In this document: in pieces, positions 34,631 to 42,910 of the stretch
Numbering within the stretch: the stretch's first letter is position 1
How the letters are laid out: each line of letters opens with the position of its first letter
NCBI GenBank assembly: GCA_030524175.1
Contig: JAUNHC010000024.1
Coordinates: 1 to 64,000, forward strand
DNA from: Eubacteriales bacterium
GTDB lineage: Bacteria > Bacillota > Clostridia > Lachnospirales > Lachnospiraceae
Direction of reading: 5' to 3'
DNA: 64,000 nt
The notes under the pieces: generated by a model
What the model was told of the DNA's origin: nothing
Databases searched by the model: none
The model's input: the letters and a program-made list of their open reading frames with translations, nothing else
Made by a program: the position numbers and the translations under genes

Positions 34631-35551
34631 CTATCGTTTATCATGGTCAATTAATTCTAAACTAAAAATACTGATCGCGGCAAATACAGCCACAAAGGCC
34701 ATAAGATAAAGCCAACGCCTTGTCACAAGCTCTTCCTTATAATCATAAATCTTCTTGTAAGTCATCTGTGATGACAAATCAGAAACCGCCTCTTCGGGAA
34801 TTAAGTCTATAAGCTTTTCCATACCATCAAACATCTGAAGCTGCTTTAGTTCCTCCTCCAACATTGTAGAAGGGATTTCATTGAGATTAGCCTCTATCAG
34901 CAGCGCCCTCTGTCCCCATTTACTGATCGTAAGATTAGAGAGACTCTTGGCCGGTCCGGTCAGGGGAAATATAGAGCCGGACAGTATCAGCTGTATGATC
35001 AAAAGAAACGGCATGACTGTCATAGCCGCCGTAGTTGATTTCACCACAGAGGATACAGCCAGTCCCATCATATCAGATGCATAAAGGATCAGGAAAAAAC
35101 AGATAAAAATGTCAACATAGTAATTGCCCGTGACAAGCCCCTTCTGCGGAAACTCCATAAAAATCCGGAAAATTACAATCATGACAATTGCCTGGACCGC
35201 ACAGATAACAGCCTGGAATATCATGTGAGACGCCACATATGACGTAATGTGCAGCCCTGTTCTGTGCTCTCTCTTTATAATGTCTCTCTCCCTGCATACA
35301 TTCTGGATAGAGTTAAAAATACCAATCCAGACCATAGAAGATACAATGGCGAACATGCCAGTCCTTGTAAATTCCTTTTGCACAAACATCTTAGGTCCCA
35401 TTACCAATGACAGCAGTGCAGATATTACCACTGCAAAAACAATTACCTTCCAGTCTCTTTCATTTATAAATATGCGGAAAAATTTCCCTGTGTATACACG
35501 TATCTGACCTAGCCTTCCTGTACGTTCCTGCATAGCTTCCTCCATTTTCAT
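34631..35551 (-). CDS. ABC-2 type transporter permease (partner of FHA-domain ATPase)
   Basis: This 306-residue protein has six hydrophobic segments in the ABC-2 arrangement: an N-terminal cytoplasmic part, helices from residue 35 to about 220, a soluble loop of about 60 residues, and a final helix. RTGMFAIVSSMVWIGIFNSIQNVCRERDIIKREHRTGLHITSYVASH matches the ABCG-type permease core that contains the coupling helix. It follows the FHA-domain ATPase gene by about 24 bp. In many bacteria this permease is fused to the ATPase; here it is separate. GGAG precedes the ATG by 6 nt. Confidence 0.82.
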   Translation of the reverse strand: MKMEEAMQERTGRLGQIRVYTGKFFRIFINERDWKVIVFAVVISALLSLVMGPKMFVQKEFTRTGMFAIVSSMVWIGIFNSIQNVCRERDIIKREHRTGLHITSYVASHMIFQAVICAVQAIVMIVIFRIFMEFPQKGLVTGNYYVDIFICFFLILYASDMMGLAVSSVVKSTTAAMTVMPFLLIIQLILSGSIFPLTGPAKSLSNLTISKWGQRALLIEANLNEIPSTMLEEELKQLQMFDGMEKLIDLIPEEAVSDLSSQMTYKKIYDYKEELVTRRWLYLMAFVAVFAAISIFSLELIDHDKR

Positions 35552-35575
35552 CTGTATCTCCGGCAGTAAAACTGC

Positions 35576-37156
35576 TTATTTCCCCTCAAGGCTCTGGTAT
35601 TTGCTGATAAATTCATCTGCACGGCCTTCCCCGCCTTCATCCTGTCGGTTGATCTTCTTAACGATCCCCTCCATAGAGTCAGTCTCAAAGAAGTCTTTTG
35701 CCTCTTCAATGAAACCATAGAATGCCAGATGCCCCACATCATCCTTCTCGCTCTTTGCAAGAACCACCACTTTGTCAAACAGGTCATCCACCCTGTCCGG
35801 TGCATGGGTGATAACTATTACAATCTTCTGCTGATCTGCGATCCGTCTCAGATTCTCCATCAATGCCCTTGCCATAACACCGTCCAAACCTGAATCCGGC
35901 TCATCCAGAAAGAACAAACTGGGATCGGCTATAAATTCCAATGCAATAGACAATCGTTTCCGCTGACCCCCGGAAAGCTTCTCAACTAAACTATCCTTTT
36001 CTCTGTCCAGGCCGAAAGTCTCAAGCATCTGGCCGATACGCTTCTCGCGCTCATCACGGGAGAGATTTCTTGGAAGCTTAAGCTCCGCTGCATTGTCCAG
36101 GGTATCATATACCGTATCTTCCCCTCTGAGCAAATCCTGCTGAGGAACAAAGCCAATCTCATATTTCATCTGATTGTAGTTCCGGTAAATGTCCTTCTCA
36201 CCTTCCATGATAGTCCCTTTAGCCTTTTCATACCCCATAACAGCATTTATAAATGTAGTCTTTCCGGCGCCTGATCCGCCCAAAATCAACACCATCTCAC
36301 CAGGATTTATGGTGAGGTCAATATCCTCCAGAAGGATTTTTTTCCTGAAAAAATTCCAAACACTTCTCTCTTCAATGTGAATCATAAGCTGATTCCCGGC
36401 TGACTCTTTATGGCTGAACACCAGTTCATCCTCTCTGTAGAAAAATAATGTATTACCAATGCGGATCACATCTTTCTCCCTGAGTTCACAGTCATGAAGC
36501 ATTCTCTGGTTATTCACATAAACGCCATATTTGGTATTTTTGTCACTTAAGATCCATTTCCCGTTCTCATTGGATAAAACAGCATAATGCCCGGGAAGCT
36601 GGGGTATACTGGCATTCTCCACAAATGCCTCGTCATCCCCTGTCTTCTCCTCATGGCGGCTGATATAAATCCTGTCCGCACAATCCCTCAGACTGACTGT
36701 GCGCCATTCCACATTTTCCATATATTTCTTACGGTACACAAGGACTACGGTCTGTTCCTGGTCATTTTCCGTGAACACATCACCTTCAATACGAAGTACA
36801 TCTCCGTCCTCCAACGGGAAGCAGTCCTTTCCTGATAAAACGCCTGTACCGATACGGATACCATTCAAATATGTTCCGTTACGTGTACCTAAATCCTGAT
36901 AAGAAAATCCATCCTCTGTTTTTAGAAACTTGCCGTGCATTCTGGCTGCATATTCGGAATGAATAGTAAGAATCCCTTCCTCTGTCCCACTTCCAATGAG
37001 TATATCACCGGACAACGGAGCCTCCTGTAATTCTCCCTTGCCGGTGCAGATCACCAGTTTTGCTGATAAGCTTTCTTCTTGTGTATGGTTATGTATATCA
37101 CTCTCTGCTGACAACTGTCCATTTTCGGCAGATCCTTCTGTATATTGCTCTCCCAT
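35576..37156 (-). CDS. ABC transporter ATP-binding protein with two FHA domains
   Basis: This 526-residue protein joins two N-terminal FHA domains to an ABCG-like ATPase. FHA1 spans about residues 30-125 (HSEYAARMHGKFL, DLGTRNGTYLNGIRIG). FHA2 spans about 190-255 (LPGHYAVLSNENG, DKNTKYGVYVNNQRM). The ATPase has Walker A GGSGAGKTTF, signature KLSGGQRKRLSIALEF and Walker B LFFLDEPDSGLDG. FHA domains bind phosphothreonine peptides, so the exporter may be gated by a Ser/Thr kinase, though none is in this window. FHA2 has lost the exact RNG motif (TKYG), so only FHA1 looks canonical. A strong GGAGGACACT site precedes the ATG. Confidence 0.9.
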   Translation of the reverse strand: MGEQYTEGSAENGQLSAESDIHNHTQEESLSAKLVICTGKGELQEAPLSGDILIGSGTEEGILTIHSEYAARMHGKFLKTEDGFSYQDLGTRNGTYLNGIRIGTGVLSGKDCFPLEDGDVLRIEGDVFTENDQEQTVVLVYRKKYMENVEWRTVSLRDCADRIYISRHEEKTGDDEAFVENASIPQLPGHYAVLSNENGKWILSDKNTKYGVYVNNQRMLHDCELREKDVIRIGNTLFFYREDELVFSHKESAGNQLMIHIEERSVWNFFRKKILLEDIDLTINPGEMVLILGGSGAGKTTFINAVMGYEKAKGTIMEGEKDIYRNYNQMKYEIGFVPQQDLLRGEDTVYDTLDNAAELKLPRNLSRDEREKRIGQMLETFGLDREKDSLVEKLSGGQRKRLSIALEFIADPSLFFLDEPDSGLDGVMARALMENLRRIADQQKIVIVITHAPDRVDDLFDKVVVLAKSEKDDVGHLAFYGFIEEAKDFFETDSMEGIVKKINRQDEGGEGRADEFISKYQSLEGK

Positions 37157-37259
37157 AGTGTCCTCCGTAAATCAAATGAATTTCTAGTAAACAACTCAAG
37201 TATAGCAAAATTATTCCTCCAGTTAAAGCAATTTCACGGAAAATAAATGCTTTTTTTCA

Positions 37260-37937
37260 TCATTCGCCCAAATATTCACAGATTCCTTCTGCCACTGCCT
37301 GCGCCACCTTCTGCTGATACTCTTCTGTCTGAAGAAGCTGGGCTTCATTGGCATTTGTGAGGAAACCACATTCCACAATATTAAGGATACCAGGACTGCG
37401 TTTCAGCAGATAATAGCTTGTATTTCCCTTAGCCACTCTTGGGTGATCCACAGAAAGTCCTGTATTCAGCTTTTCCTGAAGGGTTTTCGCCAGTGTTTCT
37501 CCTTCGGGAGAATCTGAATAATAGAATACCTGAGGGCCGTAGACAGACGGATCCTCATAACTGTTCTGATGAATACTCACAGAAAGAAGGGGCTTTGCCT
37601 CACTGATTATGGAAATCCTTTTCTGCAAATCCTGTGCCTTCTTATTCTGCACATTCTCATCGTACAGTCCGGTGTCCTCTTCTCTGGTCATCACCACTGT
37701 AAATCCCTTTTCCTCTAATATTGTCTTTAACTTTTCAGCAATTGCAAGGTTGATCCCCTTCTCTTCCAGACCGCCCACTCCCACCATACCCGGATCAGAA
37801 CCGCCGTGTCCGGCGTCCACCACGATAACCTTCTGGGAATTCAACTCTTTGGAAACAACTGCCGCCTCTCTGGATAAAAAAAAGAAGCAGACCAGCAGCA
37901 GACAGGCCATGGTAAGTTCCATAATATGTTTTTTCAA
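37260..37937 (-). CDS. cwlD: N-acetylmuramoyl-L-alanine amidase, CwlD type
   Basis: This zinc amidase removes stem peptides from muramic acid. CwlD acts in making muramic-delta-lactam in the spore cortex. The protein has an N-terminal membrane/signal segment (residues 7-23) and an Amidase_3 domain with zinc ligands VVDAGHGGSDPG (His), GLEEKGINL (Glu) and SVSIHQNS (His), plus the catalytic Glu in VECGFLTN. The frame begins at a TTG at 37937 with AGGGGG upstream; an ATG five codons on is the alternative. The ribosome binding site lies in the arm of a long hairpin that follows the GH18 gene. Confidence 0.88.
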   Translation of the reverse strand: MKKHIMELTMACLLLVCFFFLSREAAVVSKELNSQKVIVVDAGHGGSDPGMVGVGGLEEKGINLAIAEKLKTILEEKGFTVVMTREEDTGLYDENVQNKKAQDLQKRISIISEAKPLLSVSIHQNSYEDPSVYGPQVFYYSDSPEGETLAKTLQEKLNTGLSVDHPRVAKGNTSYYLLKRSPGILNIVECGFLTNANEAQLLQTEEYQQKVAQAVAEGICEYLGE

Positions 37938-37942
37938 TGTAA

Positions 37943-37988
37943 AACACCCCCTGGCATATTTATTTCAATATATGTCCCAGGGAGTGTT
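37943..37988 (-). terminator. Long-stem hairpin between the GH18 gene and cwlD, covering the cwlD ribosome binding site
   Basis: AACACCCCCTGG (37943-37954) and CCAGGGAGTGTT (37977-37988) form a 12-bp stem with one mismatch and a 22-nt AT-rich loop. Minus-strand readout ends in GGTGTTTTACA, so it may act as a weak terminator after the GH18 gene. The same arm contains the ribosome binding site of cwlD, so it may also control cwlD translation. A T-run also follows on the plus strand. Confidence 0.55.
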
Positions 37989-38048
37989 TTTAGCATTCAA
38001 ATGATGTAGGTGCAAAAGGTATTTTGATCCTGGCATCATCCAAAACGT

Positions 38049-39698
38049 TTACTTCAAATTTTCAGTAATAACCTGCCAGATGCTGCTGTTCTCGAAACCA
38101 AGCTTCCACGCAGCCACACCTGCCAGTTCATATTGGGGGATTAATTTCACTTTGGCAGCCACAGACTGGGCATCCTCCAGCCAAATCTGATAAGTTGCAC
38201 CTTCGTTCTCATAAGTTCCGTAATTCTGTCCTGTGGTTTTATCCCAGTATGTTTCAACCTGGTAAGTGGAAATGACCTCCTGAGCCTGATCCATTCCGAT
38301 CGCTTCACTTGAAAGGCTTCCGGCCTGTGTTTTCCACAGTCTGGTATAAAATGGAATGGCATTGATCACACGCTGAGCCGGAACCTCAGCCAGCGTATCC
38401 TGGATACCTTTTTCAACCCAAGGAAGTGAGGCAACAGAACCTGCTTCCTCCGATCCCACGTAATGCTCATCATAGCCCATAATTATCACATAATCCACAA
38501 CCCGGCCCTGCTCTGCCCTGTCGTAATGACTGGTAAAATCCTCCGGTACCGGATTATCCACGGAAAGTACAAGGTTATTCTTATGGCATTCAATGGATAG
38601 TTCTCTTAAAAACTGCAGGAAATGAGGCCCTACATCCTCGTGCAGAGACTCAAAGTCTACATTGATCCCGTTAAGGCCAGTATTTAAGGCTGCTTCCATA
38701 AGCTGGCTGATAATATTTGCACGGCTGCTTCTCCTGGAGAGCACTTCAGTGGTACTGATCTCCGTGCTGAAATTGTCTATCAGCCCCCATACCTGAAGTC
38801 CGCGCTCATGTGCCTGATTCACATAATCCTGTGAAGCAATACTGGTTATATTTCCTGAATTGTCCTGAATAGAAAACCAAGTAGGAGAAATGACATTGAC
38901 ACCTGTCATATTCTGTATTGCATCCCCAAGCCATGCATTGGCTTCCATGGTAGTCACCTGATGCCAGGCAAGATTTACAGGCTCATCCATTGTAATATAC
39001 TGATACTGCTCGGTCTGAAAATCTCTGTCAGATTTCATTTCTTCCGGCACTGATATTCTTTTCTTCTCCACATACCCGATATAGCCGTCCATGGTTGCCA
39101 CCTGGGACCAATCTTCCAGTTCTTCCAGAAGGATCATTGCTTCGCCCTTTTCCACCTCAGTGAGAACCTTGGACTTGATACCTCCGCGGTAACGCACGTA
39201 TGTATCCTTTTCGGCCCTGACAGTCTGAATCCCTTCAAACTGATACTGTACAGCAACCCTGTCCGGATCCTGATAAACATAAGCGTCAATGTCCGTATAC
39301 TTCTTAATATAATCAAGGCTTAAATATACACTGCCGTCCCTGAGCCATACTTCCCCTCCAGGCTCCTCTGAAGACGATGCTGAAGTCAGCTCCGAGGGAG
39401 TAGCATATAGAACCTGTTGATTCTCACTGTCCCAATAATATCTCTGGTTCAGATAGCCGGTAACTACCTCCAGAGGAAGATACGGCATATCTCCTGACAA
39501 CAGTCCTCTCTGCTCCAGCTTTTCGCTGCCCATGATCAAGGCAGTTTCCCCTTCAGCCACTTGTCCGTAATACTCATTCAAATCCATCCGCGCCTTCGTA
39601 GGCAGATATTTCATAACTAAATGTGTACCCAGACCAGCAACTGCCACAACGAATATCAGAAGGCAGACTACTATCACAGGCATATATTTTTTCTTCAT
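38049..39698 (-). CDS. Glycoside hydrolase family 18 protein with SH3-like domain
   Basis: This is a secreted or membrane-anchored 549-residue protein. A membrane helix at about residues 6-26 is followed by a copper-amine-oxidase-like/SH3-type region of about 200 residues (VRYRGGIKSKVLTEVEKGEAMILLEE, DGYIGYVEKK). A GH18 TIM barrel then starts near residue 240 (VNLAWHQVTTMEANAW), with the active-site strand GLNGINVDFESLHED holding the catalytic Glu, and VDYVIIMGYDEHY. Relatives such as YaaH/YdhD act on spore cortex or cell-wall peptidoglycan. The gene lies upstream of cwlD, fitting a sporulation or germination role. The ATG at 39698 has GGAAG upstream. Confidence 0.87.
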   Translation of the reverse strand: MKKKYMPVIVVCLLIFVVAVAGLGTHLVMKYLPTKARMDLNEYYGQVAEGETALIMGSEKLEQRGLLSGDMPYLPLEVVTGYLNQRYYWDSENQQVLYATPSELTSASSSEEPGGEVWLRDGSVYLSLDYIKKYTDIDAYVYQDPDRVAVQYQFEGIQTVRAEKDTYVRYRGGIKSKVLTEVEKGEAMILLEELEDWSQVATMDGYIGYVEKKRISVPEEMKSDRDFQTEQYQYITMDEPVNLAWHQVTTMEANAWLGDAIQNMTGVNVISPTWFSIQDNSGNITSIASQDYVNQAHERGLQVWGLIDNFSTEISTTEVLSRRSSRANIISQLMEAALNTGLNGINVDFESLHEDVGPHFLQFLRELSIECHKNNLVLSVDNPVPEDFTSHYDRAEQGRVVDYVIIMGYDEHYVGSEEAGSVASLPWVEKGIQDTLAEVPAQRVINAIPFYTRLWKTQAGSLSSEAIGMDQAQEVISTYQVETYWDKTTGQNYGTYENEGATYQIWLEDAQSVAAKVKLIPQYELAGVAAWKLGFENSSIWQVITENLK

Positions 39699-39785
39699 AA
39701 TTTTCTTCCTTTCGGTAAAATACATGGGTCTAAATGCCCTGCGTTCAGCCGCGCTGTAAGCACGGATTGTCTAGCAAGCCTTCAC

Positions 39786-39794
39786 ATTATATCA
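39786..39794 (-). promoter_or_regulatory. Extended -10 promoter of the GH18 gene
   Basis: On the minus strand TGATATAAT (TATAAT at 39786-39791) is an extended -10, about 90 bp before the GH18 start codon. No good -35 lies at the usual distance, so it may depend on the extended -10 or belong to a sporulation sigma factor. Confidence 0.45.
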
Positions 39795-39891
39795 CAATTC
39801 CGTGAGAATGTATTACAAAATTCGACTTTTTACAATTTGTTTACATTCTGGAAGGTAAAATTTCCGTTGCTGTTCACTTCTGCCCAGTAAC

Positions 39892-39953
39892 AAAGGTCCT
39901 TTTGCTTGTATGAGTGTAGGGGAGCTTACCTTGGCGCCAAAAGGACCTTTTTC
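39892..39953 (+). terminator. 13-bp inverted repeat with plus-strand T-run, no upstream gene
   Basis: AAAGGTCCTTTTG (39892-39904) and CAAAAGGACCTTT (39938-39950) are perfect inverted repeats around a 33-nt loop, followed on the plus strand by TTTTT and CTCTTTTG. It has the form of a plus-strand terminator, but no plus-strand gene precedes it. On the minus strand it starts about 8 bp after the stop codon of a small gene, where it lacks a T-run. Confidence 0.45.
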
Positions 39954-39960
39954 TCTTTTG

Positions 39961-40197
39961 TTATTTATCTTCGATAAAATCGAAGCTGACACGAGCTATC
40001 TGTCCTTTTTCATCTTCTGTGTAATCCCTCATGTAAACTCCGCCCTCTGCAATCTGACAGGCTTTTGCAATGGACTTCGGATTACTGGGTTCACCGTCAA
40101 GATAGAGCGGGATTCCTTTTTCCTGGTAAAGTTCCAGCTCCTTCTTCAACGGTTTCAGGGATTTCTTTTTCTTCCTGGCTCGTGATATATTTTCCGT
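39961..40197 (-). CDS. Small conserved hypothetical protein (possible ACG start)
   Basis: A reading frame of up to 78 codons encodes a basic N-terminus followed by LKKELELYQEKGIPLYLDGE, then PSNPKSIAKACQIAEGGVYMRDY and an acidic C-terminus. I recall similar small proteins in Lachnospiraceae but know no function. The first usual start codon is TTG at 40149, which has no ribosome binding site. An in-frame TAA at 40216-40218 is followed by AAAGGAGGG, and 7 nt after GGAGG comes ACG (40197). Starting there adds a lysine-rich segment. I annotate to 40197 but the start is uncertain. A promoter about 240 bp upstream gives a long leader. Confidence 0.6.
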   Translation of the reverse strand, partial: TENISRARKKKKSLKPLKKELELYQEKGIPLYLDGEPSNPKSIAKACQIAEGGVYMRDYTEDEKGQIARVSFDFIEDK

Positions 40198-40218
40198 GTT
40201 CTGCCCTCCTTTCCTTTA

Positions 40219-40433
40219 AAATCTAATTTTAGAAAACACCATATAGGTTCTGGGAAAAGATACCTGTTCTGCGATTCTCTCATCTTCTGGGAATTACATC
40301 GCATCGCCGCAGCGGGAATGCTGCATGACATTTCATGGCAATGCTTTAAGAAAGCGGTTAATTGTAATTGATACATGGTTAAGGAGTTACAAAAAAATTA
40401 AAACCTCAGACCAGATATCTCTTCTTGGTATTT
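40219..40433 (-). other. Long 5' leader of the small hypothetical gene
   Basis: About 215 bp lie between the predicted minus-strand start and the ribosome binding site of the small gene. It can form hairpins, for example GCAGC...GCTGC around 40310-40325. The overlapping 73-codon open frame has no ribosome binding site and reads as noise. It could be a regulatory leader, but I cannot match it to a known riboswitch. Confidence 0.35.
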
Positions 40434-40461
40434 ATTATACTTAATATGGATGATCTTGCAA
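40434..40461 (-). promoter_or_regulatory. Promoter of the small hypothetical gene
   Basis: On the minus strand TTGCAA (40456-40461) is followed after 16 bp by TATAAT (40434-40439). Confidence 0.55.
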
Positions 40462-40533
40462 TAGTTTTCGTCAATTTGTGAAAAATTTTCGATTTAGTTT
40501 CCAAATATTTTATAAATAGGTAAATTGAATTTC

Positions 40534-40563
40534 TTTACATCTTGTGGTTGAATGTTATATAAT
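40534..40563 (+). promoter_or_regulatory. Promoter of mecA
   Basis: TTTACA (40534-40539) is followed after 18 bp by TATAAT (40558-40563). The leader to the mecA start codon would be about 180 nt. I see no gene in it. Confidence 0.6.
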
Positions 40564-40750
40564 ATAAAATGTAAAACCATAAGAATGAAAGAAGCACAAA
40601 AGCATTACAATAAGTCAAGGATTATAAACTGCCTATTGTAGTCTGAGCGGAATTCCTTATCCGCTTCGCTACTTGCTCATAATCTGCCGGTTTATTATCA
40701 AGCCAGTCAGGTTAAATATCAGCAGGATATCAAGAATAGGATGTGATGAT

Positions 40751-41500
40751 ATGAAAATAGAAAAAATTAATGAAAACCAAATCCGCTGTACTCTCACAAA
40801 AGAAGACCTGGAGAACCACCAGATCCGTATCAGTGAGCTTGCCTACGGTACAGACAAGGCGAAACGGCTGTTCCGGGACATGATGCAGCAGGCACAGCTG
40901 CAGTTTGGATTTGAAGCAGATAATATCCCTCTGATGATCGAGGCTATTCCGGTAAATGCCGAGAGTATCATCCTCATCATCACTAAAGTGGAGGATCCGG
41001 AAGAACTGGACACACGTTTTTCCAAGTTTGCCCCCTACAAAGACAGCGGGCAGACAGAAAATATACAGGTAGACGGCGCTGACAGTATCATAGACATCTT
41101 CCAGAAGCTCTGTGAGGCAAAGCTTAAAAAACTTCCCAAAAAGCAGTCTGAAAAATCTGATTCTGATGCTGAAGAGAAAGCAGCCCCATCTTCTGACGAG
41201 ACGCCTGTGAGCCTGATAAGACTTTATAATTTCCGCTCACTGGACGATGTGATCGCCGCTTCCCACGGATTGAGCGGATTCTTCACAGGGGAGAATGCCC
41301 TGTACAAGGATCCGGCCAGCGGGACATATAAACTTGTGATCCACCAGTCTTCTGCAACTCCCGAGGAATTTAACAAGGTATGCAACATTCTTTCAGAATA
41401 TGGAAAGGGAAAAGCCTTCTCCCCTGCCGGCGAGGCACATCTCCAGGAGCACGGAGAGCTGATTTCCAGAAATGCACTTCAACAGCTTACACAGCTGTAA
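40751..41500 (+). CDS. mecA: Adaptor protein MecA
   Basis: MecA delivers substrates to the ClpC AAA+ unfoldase for ClpP degradation. The 249-residue protein has the family N-terminus MKIEKINENQIRCTLTKEDLE (substrate-binding domain, residues 1-90), an acidic, low-complexity linker (KKQSEKSDSDAEEKAAPSS, about 145-165), and a C-terminal ClpC-binding domain (LYNFRSLDDVIAAS, YKLVIHQS, FNKVCNILSEYG). The frame is open 26 codons further upstream, but homologues start at MKIEKI and AGGATGTGATG lies before ATG 40751. A bidirectional terminator follows. Confidence 0.9.
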   Translation: MKIEKINENQIRCTLTKEDLENHQIRISELAYGTDKAKRLFRDMMQQAQLQFGFEADNIPLMIEAIPVNAESIILIITKVEDPEELDTRFSKFAPYKDSGQTENIQVDGADSIIDIFQKLCEAKLKKLPKKQSEKSDSDAEEKAAPSSDETPVSLIRLYNFRSLDDVIAASHGLSGFFTGENALYKDPASGTYKLVIHQSSATPEEFNKVCNILSEYGKGKAFSPAGEAHLQEHGELISRNALQQLTQL

Positions 41501-41530
41501 AAGACTTATTATAATGCTTTCCCAATATAT

Positions 41531-41558
41531 AAAAAGCTGGCCCTCAAGCCAGCTTTTT
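41531..41558. terminator. Bidirectional terminator between mecA and the DUF1858 gene
   Basis: AAAAAGCTGGC and GCCAGCTTTTT are perfect inverted repeats around 6 nt, with T-runs on both strands. It serves the convergent mecA and DUF1858 genes; the stop of the latter is 2 bp away. Confidence 0.85.
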
Positions 41559-41559
41559 A

Positions 41560-41760
41560 TTATTCACCAAAAAAGTCGTTGATCTGCTGTACCAGCACGT
41601 CCACATCAAGACCATGAACCACTGCGGCTTCCTCCAGAGACTCCATCTGTGCAGACGGACATCCAAGGCAGTGCATTCCTGCTCTCATAAGAATCGGTGC
41701 AACATTGGGATCTAAATTAATCAATTGGCCAATCAGCATACTTTTTGTAACTTTTGCCAT
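41560..41760 (-). CDS. DUF1858 domain protein
   Basis: This 66-residue protein consists of one DUF1858 domain: [26 protein letters not shown] followed by the [15 protein letters not shown] motif with a CxxC pair, then a C-terminal helix. Such domains occur alone or fused to hybrid-cluster and other redox proteins and are thought to have redox or metal roles, but the function is not established. A consensus promoter and GGAGG lie upstream. A ferredoxin gene diverges from it. Confidence 0.88.
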   Translation of the reverse strand: MAKVTKSMLIGQLINLDPNVAPILMRAGMHCLGCPSAQMESLEEAAVVHGLDVDVLVQQINDFFGE

Positions 41761-41789
41761 TGTTTTTCCTCCTTTTGTTTTATTTTCAC

Positions 41790-41818
41790 ATTATAATACG
41801 AAAACGCTGAGGAATCAA
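41790..41818 (-). promoter_or_regulatory. Sigma-A promoter of the DUF1858 gene
   Basis: On the minus strand TTGATT (41813-41818) is followed after 17 bp by TATAAT (41790-41795), 30 bp before the start codon. Confidence 0.65.
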
Positions 41819-41865
41819 CCAATATCCGTGCAAAATTTTACCTGGTTATGTTTACAATTTTATAC

Positions 41866-41894
41866 TTGTAATCCTATGGAAGATATATTAGAAT
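41866..41894 (+). promoter_or_regulatory. Promoter of the ferredoxin gene
   Basis: TTGTAA (41866-41871) is followed after 17 bp by TAGAAT (41889-41894), about 50 bp before the ferredoxin start codon. Confidence 0.6.
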
Positions 41895-41931
41895 GGGGTT
41901 AGAACCCTTAAGGGGGCGCAAAAGAGATTAA

Positions 41932-42120
<189 letters not shown>

Positions 42121-42134
42121 TTAATCGTAAGAAG

Positions 42135-42176
42135 AAACAGACGGGCTGTCGGCACTATGCCGTAACCCGTCTGTTT
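42135..42176. terminator. Bidirectional terminator after ferredoxin
   Basis: AAACAGACGGG (42135-42145) and CCCGTCTGTTT (42166-42176) pair perfectly, enclosing an inner CGGC/GCCG hairpin. TTTTTGCGTTTT follows on the plus strand. On the minus strand it lies beyond the MerR-type gene. Confidence 0.82.
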
Positions 42177-42183
42177 TTGCGTT

Positions 42184-42732
42184 TTATCTGCCTGTTCCGC
42201 TATGTACTTTGTTCCTTTTCTTAGACTTCTTCTCTCCTGCTGCCGCAGCCTCTTTTCTGGCCATCTGCTGCCTTCGGATCGCTGCATCCAGAGAACGGCA
42301 CCGTTCCTCTTCCTCATTTTTCATCTGCAGCTCCTGAGTGATCAAACGTTCCAGGATCAGCTGAAATTCCAGGATTTTCTCGTCATCCTCCCGGTCAGGA
42401 TCATCCAGGTCTATATCTTCCCTGGAGGCTTCAGATTTTGGTGCTGTGCCAGCTTCCTGTTCCCCATCCAGCAGCTTTACCTTACTCTCCGCCGAGCCCG
42501 GCGCTGCCAGGGCGATCTTGGGCAACAGGTCTTTGATGGCTCTCAGCTGAAGTCCTCGGTTCTTAAGTTCCTTAATATTCAGAAAAAGCTGAATATCATA
42601 TCCGGTGTAGCAGCGGTGACCCAGCTCGTTCCTGCCGATACGCAGTTCCAGCTCGTCCTCCCAGTAGCGGAGCACGTAGGATTTAACCCCTACCATTTCT
42701 GCCGCCTGTCTGACACTGTACCTTGTCTCCAT
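42184..42732 (-). CDS. MerR-family transcriptional regulator
   Basis: This 182-residue protein has an N-terminal MerR winged helix, RYSVRQAAEMVGVKSYVLRYWEDE, with the wing RNELGHRCYTGYDIQLFLNIKELKNRGLQLRAIKDLL. An acidic linker, a coiled-coil stretch (QLILERLITQELQMKNEEEER) and a Lys-rich tail (KKSKKRNK) follow. No effector-binding cysteines are visible. The ATG at 42732 has AAGGAGGGG upstream; the open frame reaches 56 codons further but without homology. It lies after dnaB on the same strand. Its target is unknown. Confidence 0.82.
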   Translation of the reverse strand: METRYSVRQAAEMVGVKSYVLRYWEDELELRIGRNELGHRCYTGYDIQLFLNIKELKNRGLQLRAIKDLLPKIALAAPGSAESKVKLLDGEQEAGTAPKSEASREDIDLDDPDREDDEKILEFQLILERLITQELQMKNEEEERCRSLDAAIRRQQMARKEAAAAGEKKSKKRNKVHSGTGR

Positions 42733-42910
42733 ACTACCCCTCCTTATGAAATCCGCTGTTTGTTGAGGGTTGTTACATAATAATGATAAACCCACCTGTA
42801 CAGTGACACAATCATATGTTACTGCACTATTCTTATTATAGCAGGTAGATGGGATATTGCAATGAAAAATGGTCGACATAATGTGTGCTGATTTGCACAT
42901 CGGGCAGCCT

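Noticed and set aside
35548-35805. 85-codon minus-strand open frame
   Set aside because: It lies in another frame of the FHA-domain ATPase gene 3' end and has no features of its own.
40155-40376. 73-codon minus-strand open frame before the small hypothetical gene
   Set aside because: No ribosome binding site, and its end overlaps the small gene in another frame. Composition looks random.
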